A stretch of DNA of 64,000 nt, taken from Mytilus edulis. Lineage: Eukaryota; Mollusca; Bivalvia; Mytilida; Mytilidae. The stretch is taken from positions 27,565,386 to 27,629,385 of the forward strand of contig NC_092348.1 in NCBI RefSeq assembly GCF_963676685.1, in the 5' to 3' direction. Positions 11,901 to 26,900 of this stretch are shown one piece after another (position 1 is the stretch's first letter; each line of letters starts with the position of its first letter). Under the pieces are notes generated by a model that did no database searches, was not told the DNA's origin, and saw only the letters and a program-made list of their open reading frames with translations. A program made the position numbers and the translations under genes.

Positions 11901-14900
11901 ATAACATAGTGATATCAGATTCCTTGACATATTACAGGAATCTGGTGTCAGCTGTCTATATATTGCTGTTTATAACAAAGTGATATCAGATTCCTTGACA
12001 TATTACAGGAATCTGGTGTCAGTTGTCTGTATATTACTGTTTATAACACAGTGACATCAGATTCCTTGACATATTACAGAAATCTGGTGTCAGTTGTCTA
12101 TGTATTGCTGTCTGTAACACAGTGACATCAGATTCCTTGACATATAACAGGAATCTGGTGTCAGCTGTCTATATATAGCTGTTTATAACACAGTGACATC
12201 AGATTCCTTGACATATTACAGGAATCTGGTGTCAGCTGTCTATATATGGCTGTTTATAACACAGTGACATCAGATTCCTTGACCTATTACAGGAATCTGG
12301 TGTCAGCTGTCTATATATTGCTGTTTATAACACAGTGACATCAGATACCTGGACATATTACAGGAATCTGGTGTCAGCTGTCTATATATTGCTGTTTATA
12401 ACACAGTGACACCAGATTCCTTGACATATAACAGGAATCTGGTGTCAGTTGTCTATATATTGCTGTTTATAACATAGTCACATCAGATTCCTGGACATAT
12501 TACAGGAATCTGGTGTCATCTGTCTATATATTGCGGTCTATAACACAGTGACATCAGATTCCTTGACATATTACAGGAATCTGGTGTCAGCTGTCTATAT
12601 ATTGCTGTTTATAACACAGTGACACCAGATACCTTGACATATAACAGGAATCTGGTGTCAGTTGTCTATATATTGCTGTTTATAACATAGTCACATCAGA
12701 TTCCTGGACATATTACAGGAATCTGGTGTCAGCTGTCTATATATTGCGGTCTATAACACAGTGACATCAGATTCCTTGACATATTACCGGAATCTGGTGT
12801 CAGCTGTCTATGTTTTGCTGTCTGTAACACAGTGACATCAGATTCCTTGACATATAACAGGAATCTGGTGTCAGCTGTCTATATATGGCTGTTTATAACA
12901 CAGTGACATCAGATTCCTTGACATATTACAGGAATCTGGTGTCAGCTGTCTATATATTGCTGTTTATAACATAGTCACATCAGATTCATTGACATATTAC
13001 AGGAATCTGGTGTCAGCTGTCTATATATGGCTGTTTATAACACAGTGACATCAGATACCTGGACATATTACAGGAATCTGGTGTCAGCTGTCTATGTATT
13101 GCTGTCTGTAACACAGTGACATCAGATTCCTTGACATATTTCAGGAATCTGGTGTCAGCTGTCTATATATTGTTGTTTATAACACAGTGACATCAGATAC
13201 CTGGACATATTACAGGAATCTGGTGTCAGCTGTCTATATATGGCTGTTTATAACACAGTGACATCAGATTCCTTGACCTATTACAGGAATCTGGTGTCAG
13301 TTGTCTATATATGGCTGTTTATAACACAGTGACATCAGATTCCTTGACATATTACAGGAATCTGGTGTCAGCTGTCTATATATGGCTGTTTATAACACAG
13401 TGACATCAGATTCCTTGACATATTACAGGAATCTGGTGTCAGCTGTCTATAAATCGCGGTCTATAACACAGTGACATCAGATACCTGGACTTATTACAGG
13501 AATCTGGTGTCAGCTGTCTATATATTGCTGTCTGTAACACAGTGACATCAGATTCCTTGACATATTACAGGAATCTGGTGTCAGCTGTCTATATATTGCT
13601 GTTTATAACATAGTGACATCAGATTCCTTGACATATTACAGGAATCTGGTGTCAGCAGTCTATATATGGCTGTTTATAACACAGTGACATCAGATTCCTT
13701 GACGTATTACAGGAATCTGGTGTCAGCTGTCTATATATGGCTGTTTATAACACAGTGACATCAGATTCCTTGACATATTACAGGAATCTGGTGTCAGCTG
13801 TCTATATATTGCTGTTTATAACACAGTGACATCAGATACCTGGACATATAACAGGAATCTGGTGTCAGCTGTCTATATATAAATGTTTATAACACAGTGA
13901 CATCAGATTCCTTGACATATTACAGGAATCTGGTGTCAGCTGTTTATATATGGCTGTTTATAACACAGTGACATCAGACTCCTTGACATATTACAGGAAT
14001 CTGGTGTCAGCTGTCTATATATGGCTGTTTATAACACAGTGACATCAGATTCCTTGACATATTACAGGAATCTGGTGTCAGCTGTCTATATATTGCTGTT
14101 TATAACACTGTGACATCAGATACCTGGACATATTACAGGAATCTGGTGTCAGCTGTCTATATATTGCTATTTATAACACAAAGACATCAGATTCCTGGAC
14201 ATATTGCAGGAATCTGATGTCACTGTGACATAGACAGCCATACATACATCACTAACACCAGATTATTGTCAGAGTGACATCCGATTCCTTGAAATATTAC
14301 AGGAATCTAGTGTTAGTTTTGTATGTATGGTTTTCTATGTCACAGTGACGCCAAATAACTTGAAATATTACAAGAATCTTGTGTTAGTTATGTATGTATG
14401 TATGGTTGTCTATCTCACATTGACACAAAATAACTTGAAATATTACAAGTTTCTTGTGTCACTGTATAAAAGAATGACATTAGACTCCTTTTTTCGCACT
14501 GAAGTTAGTAGTTAGAAGTAAATTGATTTTGTTTGGTAAAATGTTTTTATTTAGTTGATTAATTTGAGGCCCTTGTATTTCTTTATCTTTATTATCTCTT
14601 TTTTTATATTACTTTATAATATAGGATTTAAAGTTAAGATGTTTTGACTATATAATTTGCAGATATCCAGATTACAGTCTCCCAGAAAAATCGGGTAGGG
14701 TTAAAAGGCAGACACAGCTTAATTGCCTGACAGATCATCTACAAAATGGAGTTGTCAATCAACAAAGTATTATGCATATAAAAATACCACTCAGTAATGC
14801 ACATACAAACCACAAAATAACAGCTGAAAGTGGATATTCAAACACAATTCATCCTGATCTAAAAGCCTTAATTAAGCAGCATGTGCAGATGGGACTGACA

Positions 14901-17900
14901 TCAGTGCCCTACTTAAGACGTGTTGTTAAGGAACATGTAAAGCTACAACTGTGTAACACCAACATTGTCAACCCTGCTGACACTGACAGAGCATATTACC
15001 CCACAAGTAGGGATATATATAATCAAGTGCATCAGTGTTTATCTGCAGGACAATACTCTGGACTTGACCAGGAAAATCTTCAACATAAGATTGAGAACTG
15101 GGAGAGTGGATCAAGCGATAGATTTTATTTTCGTCCCTGTACCGGAGAAAAGCCATCATCCAATCAAGTAAAAAGGACAGACAGGGTTTTCCCATTGGAG
15201 GATTCAGATGATGAGGAAGAGGAAGAAAGTGTATCATCTGAAAACGAGAATATCAGAAACACCTTTCTATTTGTGCATCAAACTAAAGAACAAAGTCAGC
15301 TGATGTGCAAATATGGAGAGCTAACTCTTATTGATTCAACTTATAAAACGAGTAAATATGCATTGCCATTATTCCTGCTGGTGGTGAGAACAAATGTGAC
15401 GTACGTCCCTGTAGCACAATTCATAGTAGAATCAGAAAGTATTGAAAATATTACAGAGGCTTTGTTAATGCTCCAGGTCTGGAACAAGGACTGGAAGCCA
15501 GAGTACTTTATGATGGACTATTCAGATATAGAATACCAGGCAGTTCACAATGTTTTTCCTGATGCTAGAAATTATCTCTGTCAATTTCATGTAGAACAGG
15601 CTTGGCTGCGCTGGACACGAAAAAGTAAGTATTGAATTGTGTTTGACTGTTCATGTATTAGAACTAATCATTAATTATTGGTTAATTTGTATCCTACGAT
15701 TGATGCTGCATTATGATTGTGTTTTATTGGGTCATAAATTATAATTATCAGTATTTAAATATCATGAATTTTCAACTGTTAAGGATCCTGCTTTCATAGA
15801 TGAATTAAAGAAATATCATTCAGTTATCAACACCTCAAATCCCTGCAACATATTATATATATATATGTAAAGATGATTCATTTGACATCAAAATCTTACT
15901 GAGGAAGGATATCTGCTATCCGAAATATTTATAAATAATTACATTTATAGTTACCTTTTTTTGTATTTGGAGTTGTTGTGTACACTTTTTTAGGCGTTTA
16001 TATAATTTATTTATTGTGTACATGTATTGTTACTCGTAACGATCCAGCGCCCTCGTGGGGAAAATCTTTGACTACTATTCAGACGTTTTATATATATATA
16101 AAAGGAATCAGTGTAGTAAAAATGTCTGATTTTGAAGAGATGGTAATAATGTCAATTGCACATTCCATTATTCCATTTATCATAAATAAGAGATCTTACT
16201 GACAACATCATGGTAAAATTTAAACAACAACAACAAAAAATCAAACAATCGGTAGTTTATAAAACACAAAATAGAATTTGCATGACCTCCCTACAGTATA
16301 GTTATCAATCATATAATATGCATTCAGGTGAACACTCAGTATTCAGAATTAATCTACACATGTCTTACACAATTTATGAACAAGATAATTATTCCCTGAT
16401 TCAAATACTTCAATTACAAAAAATATTTGTATCCTTTTTACCATACTGCAATGTACTTTAAGCAATTATCATTATTGATAAAGAAAGATATTTTCAATTA
16501 AAAATATTGCTTACCATGGTGTAACTTATACAATGTCCTGTTTAATTTGTTTCACAAATACATGTATGGGGAATTATAATAGATTCAGATAGCTCAAAGA
16601 TAGAGCACTTGATTTGTTATTAAAAGGTTCCAGGTTCAAATCGGGGTCTGAATATTTCTCACAAATATATAATGTACATGTATGCATCTTTAACATTTTG
16701 TTTATGGTTTTACCATTTATTTAGTTTAATTTGAATTTGACAATGTTCAAACTTTACCAGAGGTTTTAACTGCCATTTGGTAATTCATTTACTTATTATT
16801 TTGTTTTCTTAGAGAAAAACAATCTCACTGACTGTGAAGCAGAGCAATTGATATCAATGATGAGAAATGTCAGCATAGCTCGTAATGAGGAAGATTACGA
16901 GAAAAGTGTAAAGAATTTGAAAGAGTCAGATGTTTACAGAAACCATGAAAATGTCAGAATTTATTTGGAAAATTTCTGGTTGAGTATTCCTGAGGTAATA
17001 ATTTTATGGGGTAGCATTTATATGATTTGAATGTTGAGGACTTTCTTGGCCTTCAAGATGCAAATTTAAAACCTTGTTTTACTGTTAATTATAGTTTTAT
17101 CATTAGTTGTTTTTTAAGTTGAACTGAGACAAATAATAGTATATGAATTTTCTATTTGTTTTAAAAAACACATGGACTTAATCAAAGTAAGAACCATTAA
17201 CTAAAATAAAGTCAGAAAAATGAATATACTTTTCAAATGCTGATTCCTAAACTAAAAAATATTGCCTACCATTGTTGTAACTTATACAATGTCATGTATG
17301 GGGAATTATATAGATTCAGATAGCTCAAAGATAGAGCATTCAATTTGATATTGAAAGGTTCCAGGTTCAAATCCTGGTCTGAATATTTCTCACACATATA
17401 TAATGTACATGTATGCATCTTTAACATTTGATTTATGATTTATTTAGTTTGATTTTGATTTCGACTATATTCAAACTTTTACACCGAAGTAACTTTATTA
17501 TTTTGATTTAATTCAATAGGACAAAAATCAGTATAATGTTAAAAAATAAATACACAAACAGCACTTCATTGATATTGTAATAGACATTTATGATATTATG
17601 ATTTTCAGAGATGGTGCAGGGCATTCCTAGAGATTGGATTTAACTCCAAAGTCAGGACAAACAATGGAGTGGAATCATTAAATGGTTCCCTGAAAAACTT
17701 TTATACCAAATTAACTGGGACAGGCAGTGTCACAAGTTTAGTTGAAATACTAGTAAAAGATTTTGTGCCAGACCAAATTAGTACATACAGAAGACTGAAT
17801 TACCAGTATTCCAGTCAATACCGTCAATACAATCAACACATTCCTGTGTTCTTGCATAATTTGCCAAGAAATGTGGTAAGCCATTGTCTTACAAGATTTG

Positions 17901-20900
17901 CCTATGCTGCCAATTTCAGTGGGGAACACATTGACGAACTTTCGACAGGATTGTTACTGGTAAAGAGTGAAACTGAAGAAAGTCTTTATTACACTGTAGA
18001 CTTGGGTTCTCCTGAGAACCTACTGTCATGCTCGTGTGATGACTTTTTAAAATCATTTCTTCCTTGCAAACATATATTTGCAGTCTTGCGTCATACACAC
18101 TACTGTTGGGATGACATTAGTTGCAGATATCTTGAAAGTCCATATTTACAGCTTGATCCAGACTTCATATCTGCAGAAGCCTTAGATATATCTACTGAAG
18201 CGGATGATCTGTCCAATTTCCTGGAAGTGTCTTCAGTTAGTGGCCAACCTATATCTTGTACTTCTAACAACTCAACAACAGCTATAGATGTCTCCAGGAG
18301 AAAGCTTAGGGAGAGCATTAAAATATTAGACGATCTCACCTTTCTTTCCCAAAGTGCTTTTGTTATGTCTGAGGTTAATCTAACTGTAGAAAATCTAATC
18401 AGCAATTTGAAGTTAACAGTGGACAAGGTTGACAATATTCCAGTACATAGAGGTCAAACTGCCAAGCTGTCAACAAAAACTAGAACACGTCAATTGCCTC
18501 TGAGAAGAAAAAAAAGTAAAATGCAAAAGAAACAGACTGCAACATCTTACATACTTTCTGTTAAAGGTAATATTAAATATGCTGTAAAAGAAGGCAATAT
18601 TATGTAAAGTTTGATGTAAAATAAACCAAATATAAAAATTCAAAGACAGTCCTTTACAGAAATTCCATAAGCAGATAGCAGCAGTGAACCAAAAGCTCAA
18701 ACACATCAAAAGAATAGATAACAACAACTGTCATACTTTTGATTTGGTACCGGAATTTTCATATCTATAAAATGGTGTATTAAACCTGGTTTTATAGCTA
18801 GCTGAACCTCTTATAATTTGTTCTTGCACAAAATCATTTAGCAGGACTTCAATCACATGAGTAATACTAACTGCATGCATGTTCTCTGCATGTAAGCTTG
18901 AGTGGTGGAAGAATTCATTTAAATTTGAAATGAACTTCAGTCTTGGAGAAAATAATTCATCTATAATTTTTAATTGGCTACCATTCACTAAATATAACTC
19001 ATCTAAAACTGTTGATTAAGATTTTGTTCCTCATACTGATCTACTGATTTTAACAGTTTGTTCTATTGTTCTGTTTTTAAGATTAATCCTCTTTTAGCCA
19101 CCAGAAAAAAAACATGTCTAAATTTGAAAAGATTTCATCAAAGCGTTTTCATGTTCATGTTAATGAATTCTAACCAACACTTTTTGGCAGCCACCCGTCC
19201 TCCTACCCACTTCCCTGCAAACATACCCAAACCAATTACCAATTATTCCTTTACAAATCTAGTTAAAAATGGAATTAATCGTTTGGAATAAAACAAATCT
19301 TCATGCTACTTTAATGATGGATACTTCGTGACCTAAGGTAAAATTAAATAAATTGAGAATTCAAAATTGATACTTTAAGCTGGAAGAATATAAGTTAAGG
19401 ATCAAAATAAGATAATATATAATATATATATTTATATTTTTATATACAAAATATTGATAGATCATGGAGCTCGTTTTTTGACATATTTGATTTATAAAAT
19501 ATGGACGGAAAAAGCTGCCTCAGACTTTTACCTTATATTTGCATTGGTATTATTTGGGTCTCAAATCAAAAGAAAGAAATTTTATGAATCTGCTCCAATT
19601 ATGTCAAAGGACCTATTATGAGCTATTAAAACTTAGGTTAAAAGATTCAAAAGGTTTTATGGGGCAAAATATTTTACCGGGTATTGTATGAAAAAACACC
19701 ATATATAAAAAGTCTGAACATTTGACACTTATTCCATAACCTCACCCAAGTACATCCTTCAATACAATTGTTCTGAGCTCCTAGTAACTAGAAAAACATG
19801 CCTCTTTTCAAATACTTAAGTAACCAAAAGTTATATCAAAAGAGATTGAAGAGCAGTAAAGATATGTTCAAATTAAAGTAAAAGAGTAACAAGACACACA
19901 AATCAGACAAACAATAGTTTACAAATCTCTATTAAATTGATTTTCAGAAGCAAGCTACCATGGTGTGATAGATGACAGTGCAAGTATAGTCCAAAAAGGT
20001 ATTTATTAATTAAGAAGAGAGCAAGCACATAACCTTTCAGTATGTTAAATGTTTTTTCTCTGAAACTTCATGCTTAAATTATAATTTGGGAAGAAAACAA
20101 TTGTTCTATATGAAGTTTTATATAGTAATAAGTTTTACGTAAGTCATTAAGACCTTTTATGTACTGCATATTTGACATTGCCTGTCATGCATAGGGTTCC
20201 TTCACATGCTCTTTATCTTACTACAAAAAACATGTATTATTTTACATACACCTTCATTTGCCCAATACACTGTTCAGAAAATATACAGTTTAGGAATCAA
20301 TTGTTTTAAAATACTAAGTTTAAAACCGAAAATAAGAGGACCTCTTTAATCTACCTAGTAGATTACCATAGCTGGTTAGGTCACTGCTTCATGCACTTAT
20401 TTTCATTCAAAAAGAATGTTTTATATATTTCAGAGTAAATACATTTGGTAGGTATATGATTCCATAGTTTTATACTTAAAACTTTTGAACTCATAGAACT
20501 GGCTGCAAATGAAATGGTTATACATATTGGAGCTTTTGAACATTATACATATCCACTACTTTTATTTTAACCATATATCTGTTTGTTTTTAAACTAAATC
20601 GGGACACACATGATATGCATATATGTTATAAATAGACAACTGAAAAACAGAAATAGTGACACTACCAAAATTTGCATTCTATCAGAATTCTGTGGAAATC
20701 AGGATTATGTCAATATAAATTTCATAACATTTGGGTTTTTTAAACTATAGTTACAGACATAAAGGACAAATTCATCATTTTTGTATGTAAAGATTCATTA
20801 ATCTAGGTAATTAAAGTGCGTAACACCAAAGGATATATGTACACACATGTGAACTGAAGGAATTACAAACAAGTGTAAAACTGAAAGCTCCCTCCGCCAG

Positions 20901-23900
20901 TCTCATAGTCTCAAACTGCATCAACAGAGTATATTCTTGAATGTCATTTGCTTTTTAATGCAATTGGCATTTTTCGCTTTTTTAACTAACACGATATAAT
21001 CTCTGCTTCAGGTACAATCATATATACTAACTTCATACCTGTAAAAAGTCATTAACAGCTGAAATGCATTCTCTTGCTTGTGGAAACTTTTGGCTTTCAG
21101 TAACTGTTCAAATTCTTACCTTGGTGTGATCAATATCTTATATATATATATATATATTCTTTAACACAATGGTGTGATGCTATATAAGTTATGCTGTTTT
21201 ACTACATTTTAATGAAAGATAACATTTCTGACACATTAATAACAAATATTTCAACCTTTAAAAATGGTATAATAAATGCATGGATAGCAGAATATTGTTG
21301 ATAGTCCATCCAGCCCGGCTGACAGCAAGATTAAATGTCTAAATTTATATTTTAGGTTCCTTTTCACATAGTATCATATCAATAAGTCAGCTTTTAAATG
21401 ATTATAAAAAGTCACCTGCATATCTTGAAAAATAATTGGATGAGCAGGTCCATTATGAAATAAAAGAACATAATTCATTTCAAATATGTATGAAAGTGCA
21501 GTCTAAACATGTTCTGTTTAGTATAAGGTTACAATTTCACTCTTGTATGGAACCTGACTACAAATTGAGTCAGTGGGATAATTTTCATTTCAGAATGTTC
21601 AATAATGTATTCAAATACAGCACATTTCATTTTCTAATGTTCCAGGAAAGAAAAAGGCCACAGATAATACATCAGAAAAAGAAGGAATGCTTGATAAATC
21701 CTCAGGTAAGTAGAACAATGTCGGACCTAGTTACAATACTATTCCTTATAGAGGTGGGTCATATAAAAATGTATCAACCATATCATATATGTTGACATAT
21801 ACATATCTGCAGATATACTATTATGTGATCCTGAACTCACGACTATTGTATGTTTTCCCTCTGTCTCTCTGCTATCTTTCATCCCACTTTTCCAACTCTT
21901 CAGTCAACTACACAATTAAAACAAACTTATCTTTAGAAATTAATAAGTTGCCCATTTTGCAGCCATTATTGAGAGTATATATAATGTAAGCTGCATGGGA
22001 GCACATTAGGTTTATTGGTAAATCTGCAGATGCATATATGTCAAGTATATGGTATGGTTTATACGTCTTTAAATGACCAACCTCTAGTAGTACATCTTCA
22101 GATGAATTATGTATCCTTCAATTAAAATCAGCTGATTTAATTTTAAATGTCAATTTTCATGCTCAGTTTGATCTTTGATTTCCGTTTAAGAGATACCTAC
22201 GACTGTATAATTAGGGAATATTTATTCCAGGAGAGATGTACCCAAGGTTAAACTCACTCAATTTCATGTTCAGATTTGGAAGTGTTAAGAAGCAACGACA
22301 TTGAAATTCCTGGAAACATACACTATACTTAGCATCAAATTATTTACCCTGAATTGTTTTATGTTCATGGACACTTTTTTAAATCTATCAGGATATATTT
22401 TCATAGGAAATTGTGTGCAGGACACATTAGAATAAGTAAAAATATTGTTCATGAACAGTATGAAATTATTTAACGAGAGACATCGTTGAATACTAAATCA
22501 ACAATTCAGGGCGAAAACTTAATAGGAGTTAAGAACCTCACACATATTGTATACAGATGAAAATTATTCTGTCAATGTTTCAGGGAAAAAGAGAAAACCT
22601 AAAAGCACTGGTAACAATGCACTTCAAAAAGATGAATCGCAAGGTAACATAAATAAGAGTATCTGTAGTACAGTGTATCAAAGGAGTAGTTCCAGTAAGG
22701 GCCTATATTGGCCTAAAATTTCAGGTTCATCTAACAAAAGATTTTGAACACTTTTTAAACACTTCAGTGTCTATTTCAATTGATTCAATTAGTTGATATG
22801 AAAGATTTTAACTGATTTAGTCATTAAAGATACTCACTTTTCAGATTTTTTTTGGTCAAAAATGAAAGTGGTCGCATCCGTGTTCATACCAACCTTCATA
22901 TACACCAGATTCCTGTAATATGTCAAGGAATCTGATGTCACTGTGTTATAGACCGCAATATATAGACAGCTGACACCAGATTTCTGTAATATGTCAAGGA
23001 ATCTGATGTCACTGTGTTATAAACAGCCATATATAGACAGCTGACACCAGATTCCTGTTATATGTCAAGGAATCTGATGTCACTGTGTTATAAACAGCCA
23101 TATATAAACAGCTGACACCAGATTCCTGTAATATGTCAAGAATCTGATGACACTGTGTTATAGAAAGCAATACATAGACAACTGACACCAGATTCCTGTA
23201 ATATGTCAAGAATCTGATGTCACTTCGTTATAAACAGCCATATATAGACAGCTGACACCAGATTCCTGTAATATGTCAAGAATCTGATGTCACTGTGTTA
23301 TAAACAGCCATATATAGACAGCTGACACCAGATTCCTGTAATATGTCAAGGAATCTGATGTCACTGTGTTATAACAGCCATATATAGACAGCTGACACCA
23401 GATTCCTGTAATATGTCAAGGAATCTGATGTCACTGTGTTATAAACAGCCAAAAAATGTTGTTATAAAAACAGTAGTCTAATATTTGTTTCAATAGAAAG
23501 CAATACATAGACAACTGACACCAGATTCCTGTAATATGTCAAGGAATCTGATGTCACTGTGTTATAAACAGCCATATATAGACAGCTGACACCAGATTCC
23601 TGTAATATGTCAAGAATCTGATGTCACTGTGTTATAAACAGCCATATATAGACAGCTGACACCAGATTCCTGTAATATGTCAAGGAATCTGATGTCACTG
23701 TGTTATAAACAGCCAAAAAATGTTGTTATAAAAACAGTAGTCTAATATTTGTTTCAATAATTGTTTTTAGGGAAGAAAAGAAAGACACATGTTGATGAGA
23801 TAATTACAGAGACACAGTCACCAGGTAGGCAATGCAATGTGCATGTTTATTCTGAATTTGAAAAATATTAATAACAAAAATGTATTTAGATATTGACCCA

Positions 23901-26900
23901 CATAACTATGTATCATGTAATATTGTCCTCATTTATGTAGAAATGTCTAGAGAAGGACAACATTCCATAGTTTCATTTGTTTGTATATAGACAATATTTC
24001 ACAGATGAATATAATGGAACTTTGTCTTGTTTAAAGGTGGTTATATTTTGTGTGAATGGAAACAAGATTTCACAGATGATTACTATAAAAATTTTGTCCT
24101 GTTAAAGGGAGGTTAAATTTTGGTTGTATTTTGTGAGTATTGTGTCAATATTTCATAGACAAATTGTCATTTTATGGTTCAATAAAGTCAAAATAAATTA
24201 TTGTCATTCATTATACATAAATTTCTTTAAAAAATAAGGCTCAAAGAACTTTTTATATTATTTATATTCAAACAATAACAACGTACACACATGTTGGCGT
24301 ATGAATACACCACGTCAGAGTGGGCGTGTCTCTATAAAAATTGACAACATTGAAAATAAAACTAATACTTTTAACCAATCAGAAGACAGTAAATACACCA
24401 AATTTATTTATACTTACATACAAACCATTCCATGCCCATGGAACCTAAGTTTATAACACCTGCATTGCAATATTTCTTTATGTAGACCTACAATCAGATG
24501 TGACCTGTGTGCGCCAGTTTGCAGATAAGAAATCCTTTGTCTTAGAAAAAGTTAAAGGTATGGATACATTTTATTTTTTAATTCCTACTGAATAGTTAAT
24601 TTCATTCAAAGAATACATAAGGTAATTACAATATGTTGTTGGTGATCATAACAAACTGGGCTAACTTAAAGGTAACCAAACCAGTTTCATTGTTTTAATT
24701 TTTACATATGTAAAATCATGGAACCTATGTTCTTTGGTCTAGGAGCATCATAATCCAAAACGGTGAAAAAAAAAACTGACAGCATTTTAATTAGAAAATA
24801 ATCTGTTTCAAGCCAACATACTTTTAGGTTAATACAACCTTAAATTCAGGAGATGAATAGTGTTCAGTACCAGGATAAGGTATTGAAAGACCTACAGCTG
24901 AAATTGACTTATTTAAAAACTTAACTGTCATATTTTTTCTTTGCACAAGAGTTATTTTCAGAAAAATATTTCGTCAATTTTGGTTCATAAAATAAATCGA
25001 TCATTCAATTGGTATAAGTCAACAGTAGTCACATGCTATACATGATACACAATAATGCATATGATGGACAAGCGGAAGATTTTCAAGACTTTTGAATTCA
25101 CAAAAAATCTAACATGAATCTCTCAGTCAAGATGCAAAGTTTGAGAAGTCGCTATGGTATATTAAATATTTGTACTGTGCTACTATATCAGTTACATAAT
25201 ATTATTACTTTTCAGAATTTCTGTTTTCAATTGACGACCTACAATATCAGTGTCTGCTGACCGAAGCACAGAGGTCAGAACAGCGTCAATCTGCAGATAT
25301 GACTGAAAGAATTGGTGCAGCTGTGTTACGTGATGTTTGTTCAAATGAAGAAGAAACTGAAGCATTGTTAATTTCATTGAAAGCCATAGCCCCAAGTAAC
25401 CAACTAGAAACTGTGCAATACAGACTTGTCTACATGATTTTGGAGAAATTGGGTTTGTGTAATAAATGCATCATAATGCATAATTTTTTTTACATATAGA
25501 AGCAGATTTTTTTGTTGGTAATACATAACGCTTAAACAAAGTTTGAATACCATTGGTTTCAATATGTTTATATTGATCACTGATTTTTCACGTTAGGGGC
25601 ATACAGAATACCTGAGAGTTAACTCCTTCAATATCATATATTTACTTGCATATTTCAAACTTAAACAATCAGTTAAAATAGTTAACCTTCTGAATGATTA
25701 AAATTAGTGTTTCTCAAACTGCTATATATATATTCCAATAAAATTATTTGAGTAAATTGTGACATGGTAAAAGTATAAGAAAAAAATTGATATATTAATT
25801 ATTTAACAAGTTAAAGAAAATATTTTGTCCAAATTTTATGGAAATAAAACAAGCCAAGTCATTTTGGTCCCAGTGTTGGATTAAGCGTGCATACTGCCTT
25901 TTTAATGAACATGTACAAATAAAAATTATATTGATATGATTCTCTCTGGTACCTGAAACTGTAATTGATTGTAATTTAAATTTCAGTTGTCCAGGAGGTG
26001 ATTGAAATTACACCAGCAAAAGATCCAAGATTAAAACAGGCCAAAATTGACAAGTTTATACAGGAACATCTCAAAGGTACTAATATTTACTTCAGTAAAA
26101 AAATATTCAATTTATATTTGCAAGGATTTTTTTTCTTACGTGATGCAATAAAATGGAGAATGGAAATGGGAAATATGTCAAAGAGACAACAACCCAACCA
26201 TAGAACAGACAGGAGTAGAAGGTCACCAATAGGTTTTCAAAGGACATTTTATTGTCTTATTTCTGATTATTTAGGTTCATCATAACAAATGGACAAATGT
26301 TGACATATTTTCAACTCCAAAACTACTCTGTGTAGAGACTTACCTGTGCAGTTTGGAAAGTTTTAAGGCTGGACATCTATTAGATATATAAAAGTTAAAT
26401 TTATTTTGCATATCAGAAAGATAAAATTCTTATTGGATTTTGATGGGCAATTTTTTCCCATTCCTGCAGAAGATGTAAAAATAAACAAACACTGAGTTGC
26501 ATTTGATACAGTCCACTCAATTCCTATCTTAACTCACCTATAGCTGTGTATATTTATCTATTGTCCTGGTGCCAATTAAGGACAATCAATACATTTCAAA
26601 CCAGTTGTCACATGAGAGGGGCCACCTCAAAGATGTTTTCCGAACTTAGTTAATTTATACACCTTCTGCAGAAACAAAAAAAAAGAATGTCCGTAATACG
26701 TAATCCATTTTCAAGCTTGAATTCTGATGAGCAAATAGAATGTTGTAAATGAACGAGTTACAGCATACATCATACATTTAAAATTGTTAACAAATTATCA
26801 TGCATGATAGACTTTTTATAGCTTCCTCTGTTTTGATGAGGAAAGATTAGTGAATTGACACACAACATTACTTCATTTTAACAGGGTTGACAGAAACCAC

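Noticed and set aside
9366..14236. Regularly spaced palindromic repeats resembling a CRISPR array
   Set aside because: The parts between palindromes are the same in every unit, there are no unique spacers or cas genes, and the DNA has spliced eukaryotic genes. It is satellite DNA.
14965..15237. Overlapping frames on both strands in exon 4
   Set aside because: Shadows of the MULE reading frame, which has the motifs and the splice continuity.
16821..17030. Exon 5 reading on past 16994 as a separate small protein
   Set aside because: The donor GTAATA after ATTCCTGAG joins exon 6 in phase; the remainder is intron.
21436..21795. 119-codon plus-strand frame
   Set aside because: It runs through intron 7 into exon 8 in a different frame from the gene; exon 8 read in the gene frame fits its neighbours.
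26700..26760. CTGATGAG near 26725 as a second hammerhead core
   Set aside because: No GAAA at the right distance and no stem II pairing.
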